The position numbers and the translations under genes are program-made. A DNA stretch of 64,000 nt. Source: an uncultured Lentisphaerota bacterium. Lineage in GTDB: Bacteria > Verrucomicrobiota > Lentisphaeria > Oligosphaerales > CAITYL01. The notes beneath the pieces are model-generated. The model saw only the letters and a list, made by a program, of their open reading frames with translations. It did no database searches and was not told the origin of the DNA. Below, in pieces: positions 57,747 through 64,000 of this stretch; the stretch's first letter is position 1; every line of letters starts with the position of its first letter. The DNA lies in the NCBI GenBank assembly GCA_903921725.1, contig CAIXRA010000045.1:26345-90344 (forward strand), given 5' to 3'.

Positions 57747-58574
57747 TTATTTCTTCCTCCGTGCAACGATGAACTTGGATGTCGGGTTCTTCTTCGTGCG
57801 GGTCTTGAAGCCCTTGGCGAGCTGGCCCCACGGCGAACGCGGGTGGCCGCCGCCGCTGGTGCGGCCTTCACCGCCGCCCATCGGATGGTCAATCGGGTTC
57901 ATGACGACGCCGCGGTTGTGCGGCTTCTTCCCCTGGTAGCGTTTCTTGCCTGCCTTGCCGAGGGAGATGTTCATGTGCTCGAGGTTGCCGACCTGGCCGA
58001 TGGTGGCGCGGCAGTTCTGGTGGAGCCTGCGGATTTCGCCGCTCGGCATCTTCACCGTCACGTACTCGCCTTCCTTGGCGCGGACTTCAGCCACGGCGCC
58101 GGCGGTGCGGACGAGGGCGGCGCCCCGGCCCGGCAGCATCTCGATGGCGTGGATCTGGACGCCGTCCGGGATGTCCGCCAAGCGCAGCGTGTTGCCCGGC
58201 TTGATCTCGGCGGTCGGACCGCTCATCAGCGTGTCGCCAACGGCAACCTTGACCGGGGCGAGGATGTAGCGTTTCTCGCCGTCCTTGTAGTGCAGAAGGG
58301 CGATGCGGGCGCTGCGGTTCGGGTCGTACTCAATGTGCGCGACCGTGGCCGGAACGCCATCCTTCTCGCGCTTGAAGTCAATCAGGCGCAGGCAGCGCTT
58401 GACGCCGCCCCCGCGGAAGCGGGTCGTGGTCCGCCCCTGGTTGTTGCGGCCGCCGGTGGAGCGCTTGCCCACCGTCAGCGACTTTTCCGGAGTGCTCCGG
58501 GTGATTTCCGAGAAATCCTGCACCGTCATCTGACGGGTTCCCGGCGTATGCGGTTTGAATGATTTCAGGCCCAT
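57747..58574 (-). CDS. rplB: Ribosomal protein L2
   Basis: 275 residues. [84 protein letters not shown] and the C-terminal [29 protein letters not shown] are all conserved. The His in HPMGGGEG is the residue near the peptidyl-transferase centre. L2 is essential for 50S assembly and subunit association. Confidence 0.98.
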   Translation of the reverse strand: MGLKSFKPHTPGTRQMTVQDFSEITRSTPEKSLTVGKRSTGGRNNQGRTTTRFRGGGVKRCLRLIDFKREKDGVPATVAHIEYDPNRSARIALLHYKDGEKRYILAPVKVAVGDTLMSGPTAEIKPGNTLRLADIPDGVQIHAIEMLPGRGAALVRTAGAVAEVRAKEGEYVTVKMPSGEIRRLHQNCRATIGQVGNLEHMNISLGKAGKKRYQGKKPHNRGVVMNPIDHPMGGGEGRTSGGGHPRSPWGQLAKGFKTRTKKNPTSKFIVARRKK

Positions 58575-58598
58575 GGCTCGGCACCTCTTTCAGATGGA

Positions 58599-58880
58599 TT
58601 ACAGGATGTCAATCTTACCTTCGGACAACGTGACGATCGCCTTCTTCCAATCCGAGCGCTGGCCCATCTTGGAGGAACGCATGCGCTTTCGCTTGCCTTC
58701 GCGATTCATGACGTTGACGGAGGAGACCTTGACGTTGAAGATCGTCTCCACCGCCTGGCGAATTTCCAGCTTGTTCGCCGCCGGGGCGACGCTGAAACAG
58801 TATTGGTTCAGGCCTTCCGAAAGGTGCGTGCCCTTTTCGGTGACCAGAACGGTCTTGATGATCTGGTACGGGTCTTTCAT
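58599..58880 (-). CDS. rplW: Ribosomal protein L23
   Basis: 93 residues from ATG 58880, which overlaps the rplD stop (ATGA) and has GGAGGTGA upstream. IIKTVLVTEKGTHLSEGLNQYCFSVAPAANKLEIRQAVETIFNVKVSSVNVMNREGKRKRM is typical L23. It sits at the nascent-chain exit and recruits trigger factor and SRP. Confidence 0.96.
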   Translation of the reverse strand: MKDPYQIIKTVLVTEKGTHLSEGLNQYCFSVAPAANKLEIRQAVETIFNVKVSSVNVMNREGKRKRMRSSKMGQRSDWKKAIVTLSEGKIDIL

Positions 58881-59521
58881 GCTTTCACCTCCTGGCAACT
58901 CAGGCGCTTGCCGAAAACATCCAACGCCGCCTTCGTGAACACGATTTTCTTGAACAGCAGCAGCCAGTACGGATTGACCGCGCCGACCTTCATGACCTGC
59001 ACGCCCGGCAGGTTGCCGGCGGCCTGCTCGACGGTGGGGGACACGTCGTCCACCACCACCAGCACGTCGTCCCCGGCACCGACCGCCTTCAGGAAGGCGT
59101 TCATGCAGCGGGTCTTGGCTTCCGGCAGCGCGATTGCGTCAACCAGAATCACGCAGCCTTCTTTGACGCGCTCCGTAAAGGCGCGCTTCAGGGCCAGGCG
59201 GCGGGTGCTGCGGTTCATCTCTTTTTCATAGCTGCGGGGCTGCGGGCCAAAGGTGACGCCGCCGCCGCGCCAGAGCGGGCTGCGGATGGAGCCGGCGCGA
59301 GCACGGCCGGTGCCCTTCTGCTTCCACGGCTTGGCGCCGCCGCCGCGGACCATTCCCTTGGTCTTGGTCGCGGCCGTCCCCGCCCGGTTCTTGGCAAGGA
59401 AGGCGACGACGGCATCATGCACCGCCTGGTCGCCCTTGACCTCTTCAAGCCAGGCGCTGTTGAGCTCGTACGAACCGGTCGTATTGCCGGCCGAATTCAC
59501 GGTGTTCAGTGTGGTTTCCAT
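58877..59521 (-). CDS. rplD: Ribosomal protein L4
   Basis: 214 residues. FLAKNRAGTAATKTKGMVRGGGAKPWKQKGTGRARAGSIRSPLWRGGGVTFGPQPRSYE is the conserved loop reaching the exit tunnel (GKPWRQKGTGRAR, here AKPWKQKGTGRAR). The globular end follows. GAGGGAACC precedes the start. In enterobacteria L4 represses its own operon; nothing in this sequence lets me assert that here. Confidence 0.97.
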   Translation of the reverse strand: METTLNTVNSAGNTTGSYELNSAWLEEVKGDQAVHDAVVAFLAKNRAGTAATKTKGMVRGGGAKPWKQKGTGRARAGSIRSPLWRGGGVTFGPQPRSYEKEMNRSTRRLALKRAFTERVKEGCVILVDAIALPEAKTRCMNAFLKAVGAGDDVLVVVDDVSPTVEQAAGNLPGVQVMKVGAVNPYWLLLFKKIVFTKAALDVFGKRLSCQEVKA

Positions 59522-59545
59522 GGTTCCCTCAACGCTCCAAACTCG

Positions 59546-60178
59546 TTATTTCTTGCGCGCGGCGCAGACCATGACCGTCGCCCCGATCGGTCCCGGAACG
59601 GAACCGCGGATGAAGATCAGGTTCTCTTCGTTGCGCACCTGGACGACCTGCAGATTCTGCACCGTCACGCGGTCCACGCCCATGTGACCGGCCATGCGGT
59701 GGCCCTTGATCACGCGGCCCGGGCGGGCCTTCATGCCGTTGGATCCGCCGCGGCGGATCCAGCCGCCGCCGTGGGACGCGAGGCCGCCGGCAAAGTGGTG
59801 GCGCTTGACGACGCCCTGGAAGCCCTTGCCCTTGGAGATGCCGACCACGTCGACATACTCGCTGTCCGCGAAGATGCCGGCTGTGAGCGTCTCACCGACC
59901 GCGGCGGTCGGATCCTCGTCCAAGCGGACTTCACGGATGAACTGCGGCGGCGTATCCTCAAGCCCCGCGGCCTTCACATGACCACGAACCGCCTTGGTGA
60001 CGTTCTTGATCTTGCGCGTGCCGTAGGCAATCTGAATCGCGGAGTAGCCGTCCTTCTCCGCCGTGCGGAGCGCGGTCACCTTGCACGGACCCGCCTCAAT
60101 CACCGTGACCGGGTTGAGCGTGCCGTTCTTGTCATAAACCTGGGTCATGCCCAGCTTTTTTCCGATAAGACCCTTCAT
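59546..60178 (-). CDS. rplC: Ribosomal protein L3
   Basis: 210 residues. MKGLIGKKLGMTQVYDKNGTLNPVTVIEAGPC, VDVVGISKGKGFQGVVKRHHFAGGLASHG and GGWIRRGGSNGMKARPGRVIKGHRMAGHMG are the standard L3 blocks, including the long extension to the peptidyl-transferase centre. A ribosome site (GGGAGAGC) is upstream of ATG 60178. Confidence 0.98.
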   Translation of the reverse strand: MKGLIGKKLGMTQVYDKNGTLNPVTVIEAGPCKVTALRTAEKDGYSAIQIAYGTRKIKNVTKAVRGHVKAAGLEDTPPQFIREVRLDEDPTAAVGETLTAGIFADSEYVDVVGISKGKGFQGVVKRHHFAGGLASHGGGWIRRGGSNGMKARPGRVIKGHRMAGHMGVDRVTVQNLQVVQVRNEENLIFIRGSVPGPIGATVMVCAARKK

Positions 60179-60191
60179 GGCTGCTCTCCCA

Positions 60192-60506
60192 TCACATGAT
60201 CTTGATGCTGATGTCGACGCCGGCCGGCAGGTTGAGCTTCTTCAGCTCGTCCACTGTCTTGGCCGTCGGGTGCACGATGTCCAGAAGACGCTTGTGCGTC
60301 CGGATCTCAAACTGCTCCATGGACTTCTTGTCCACGTGCGGGGAACGGTTCACGGAGAACCGCTCGATGCGGGTGGGCAGGGGGATTGGGCCGGCGACGA
60401 CCGCACCGGTACGCTTGACCGTCGTGGCGATCTCCGCCGTAGACTGGTCCAGGATCCGGTGATCGTACGCCTGGAGGCGGATGCGAATGACCTGTTTTGT
60501 TGCCAT
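60192..60506 (-). CDS. rpsJ: Ribosomal protein S10 (NusE)
   Basis: 104 residues from ATG 60506, AAGGAAA upstream. [75 protein letters not shown] is fully conserved. S10 also serves as NusE in transcription antitermination. The open frame extends upstream over the fusA 3' end, with no homology. Confidence 0.98.
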   Translation of the reverse strand: MATKQVIRIRLQAYDHRILDQSTAEIATTVKRTGAVVAGPIPLPTRIERFSVNRSPHVDKKSMEQFEIRTHKRLLDIVHPTAKTVDELKKLNLPAGVDISIKIM

Positions 60507-60513
60507 GGTTTCC

Positions 60514-62631
<2,118 letters not shown>

Positions 62632-62702
62632 TTGGACGTTCAACTTTACTTTGTTGTGAAAGAGCCTGCCACCATCCGGGTGGCGAACGGAAACGGAACC
62701 TC

Positions 62703-63173
62703 TTACCAGCGATAGTGGGCGAACGCGCGGTTCGCCGCCGCCATCTTGTGCGTGTCGTCACGCTTCTTGACGACGTTGCCGGTGTTGTCGTAGCAGTCCA
62801 GAAGCTCGGCGGCCAGCGCCTGCATCATCGGCTGCCCCTTGCGGCCGCTGGCGTAGTCGCGGATCCAACGCAGGCCGACGGCGATCTGGCGGGCCGGCTC
62901 CACCTCGACAGGCACCTGGTAGGTGGCACCACCGACGCGGCGGCTCTTCACCTCAAGGCGCGGCTTGGCGTTCTCAAGAGCCTGCAGGTACACTTCCAGC
63001 GGGTTCAGCTCCTTGCGCTTGTCCGCGATGATGTCGAACGCACCGTACACGATGCGCTGCGCCAGCGATTTCTTGCCGCGCTCCATGAGCGTGGTGATAA
63101 GCCGGGACACGAGTTCGCTGTTGTAGCGGACGTCGGGCGTGATCTGCCGTTTCTCTGCGCGCCTTCTTCTCAT
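62703..63173 (-). CDS. rpsG: Ribosomal protein S7
   Basis: 156 residues. Standard S7 blocks: [120 protein letters not shown]. It nucleates assembly of the 30S head. The 91-base gap to rpsL is repeat-like (TTGC-rich) on inspection but codes for nothing. Confidence 0.97.
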   Translation of the reverse strand: MRRRRAEKRQITPDVRYNSELVSRLITTLMERGKKSLAQRIVYGAFDIIADKRKELNPLEVYLQALENAKPRLEVKSRRVGGATYQVPVEVEPARQIAVGLRWIRDYASGRKGQPMMQALAAELLDCYDNTGNVVKKRDDTHKMAAANRAFAHYRW

Positions 63174-63264
63174 CGTGCGTAAACCTCTCGCTGCATCTGC
63201 TAGTTGCTACGTTGCTTGTTGCGTTCTGCAATTCTGCCCGCCACCGTCCCGGCGGCCGGCACTC

Positions 63265-63660
63265 TTACTTCTTCTTGGCTCCGGCGGCGCCCGCGCCTTC
63301 CTTGACGCCATACTTCGAGCGGCCCTGTTTGCGGCCTTCGACACCCAGGCAGTCAAGCGCGCCGCGGACGATGTGGTACCGCACGCCCGGAAGATCGCGG
63401 ACACGGCCGCCACGGATCAGGACCACGCTGTGTTCCTGCAAGTTGTGGCCTTCGCCGCCGATGTAGGCGGTCACTTCCTGGCCATTGGTCAGGCGGACAC
63501 GCGCCACCTTCCGCAACGCGGAGTTCGGCTTCTTCGGCGTGCGCGTTGTCACCAACAGGCAGACGCCGCGGCGCTGCGGGCACTTCTCCAGTGCGCGGGT
63601 TTTGATCTTCGGCTGCTTCTGGCCACGTCCCTTGCGGACAAGCTGATTAATCGTAGGCAT
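63265..63660 (-). CDS. rpsL: Ribosomal protein S12
   Basis: 131 residues. [85 protein letters not shown]. The TPKKPNS loop carries the usual lysine at the streptomycin position and the second loop the usual GHNLQEHS, so no known resistance change is visible. First gene of the operon; GAGGGA is its ribosome site. Confidence 0.98.
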   Translation of the reverse strand: MPTINQLVRKGRGQKQPKIKTRALEKCPQRRGVCLLVTTRTPKKPNSALRKVARVRLTNGQEVTAYIGGEGHNLQEHSVVLIRGGRVRDLPGVRYHIVRGALDCLGVEGRKQGRSKYGVKEGAGAAGAKKK

Positions 63661-63696
63661 GAAAATCCCTCACTCGGTTTTTTACACAGACCCGCT

Positions 63697-63724
63697 ACTA
63701 TACACCACACTCCCGCCCCTGCAA
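63697..63724 (-). promoter_or_regulatory. Promoter of the str/S10 operon
   Basis: On the minus strand TTGCAG (63724-63719), 16-base spacer and TATAGT (63702-63697), about 37 bases before the rpsL ATG. Upstream to 63925 I see no gene; a GC-rich stretch of unclear function lies there. Confidence 0.8.
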
Positions 63725-63925
63725 CCGCACCTCCATATTTTTTGGCAACCGGTTGGACTTGGGCAATATCTCGCATGCACAACACGGCCCATTCCCGGCC
63801 GGCGCAAGCGTCTCCCGCGCAAAGGCGCATCGACGCTGCGGAAACGCTGGACGGCCACAAACCGCACCTGCCGGCGTCAACAAACGCGACTCACACCTGA
63901 CCCTGTTTGGCGCTTCGTGTTGCCC

Positions 63926-63997
63926 GTCCCCCCGTCCCCCCGTCCCCCCGTCCCCCCGTTTTTCCGTTTTTCCGTTTTTCCGTTTTTCCGTTTCACT
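63926..63997. repeat. Composite 8-nt tandem array at the window end
   Basis: Four GTCCCCCC units (starts 63926, 63934, 63942, 63950) pass without a break in phase into four GTTTTTCC units (starts 63958, 63966, 63974, 63982), then GTTTCAC. The second unit is the TTCCGTTY octamer found inside the fkbH and MEMO-AMMECR1 genes. Confidence 0.93.
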
Positions 63998-64000
63998 TCC

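Noticed and set aside
63926..63997. CRISPR array at the window end
   Set aside because: Uninterrupted 8-nt tandem units, no spacers.

Overview
This is one continuous stretch of a GC-rich bacterial chromosome with no rRNA, phage or plasmid functions. The strongest taxonomic hints are an exosortase/EpsI pair at the end of a very large exopolysaccharide cluster, a MEMO-AMMECR1 fusion protein, a lone HypA/HypB pair, a phosphoketolase, and dispersed short repeats. I read this as a PVC-superphylum bacterium (Kiritimatiellota, Lentisphaerota or Verrucomicrobiota). That is an inference; no marker I can see fixes the phylum.

Bases 1-32400 are a plus-strand surface-polysaccharide locus whose 5' end lies outside the window. 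It holds glycosyltransferases (GT2 and GT4), hexapeptide acyltransferases, dTDP-sugar epimerase RfbC, a Wzy-like polymerase, a CapK-like adenylating enzyme and two different initiating phosphoglycosyltransferases (WecA/WbpL-like and PglC-like). It also holds a complete set of PglF/PglE/PglD/PglC-like genes for a UDP-4-amino-4,6-dideoxy sugar. Embedded in it is a small acyl-thioester module: free ACP, KAS III, ketoreductase and an ACP-FkbH fusion. Exosortase, EpsI, a FecR-domain secreted protein and phosphatidylserine decarboxylase close the locus. Two segments (about 2.9-4.8 kb and 9.3-11.05 kb) are visibly more AT-rich, and runs of 10-11 C lie in or beside them. Two accessory insertions interrupt the locus. 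One, at 17.17-19.09 kb, has a four-helix-bundle gene between inverted 7-nt arrays, a beheaded fkp remnant and a DUF4143 ATPase with an operator-like palindrome. The other, at 20.72-21.59 kb, is an AbrB/PIN toxin-antitoxin module between 63-bp direct repeats of the KAS III gene start.

Bases 32600-57050 are mixed housekeeping and signalling genes: folB, a UbiB-like kinase, an MscK-like channel, xfp with a small upstream ORF, hypA-hypB, MEMO-AMMECR1, tRNA-Glu, a hydrolase, a zinc-ribbon protein, tyrS, two two-component systems, hisC, pheA and an APC permease. The most interesting part is 46.93-50.27 kb. A textbook sigma-54 promoter with upstream inverted repeats drives a tiny secreted Cys-Lys-Asp repeat protein. 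Directly downstream are an NtrB/ZraS-like sensor with a Cys/His-rich periplasmic loop and an NtrC/ZraR-like sigma-54 activator. This looks like a self-contained, possibly metal-responsive envelope stress system.

Bases 57343-63702 are the minus-strand str/S10 ribosomal operon (rpsL-rpsG-fusA-rpsJ-rplC-rplD-rplW-rplB-rpsS) with a clear promoter and terminator and no tuf. Throughout the window, arrays of 7-, 8- or 10-nt units sit exactly at stop or start codons, and some are built into coding sequence. They are probably a characteristic repeat habit of this genome.
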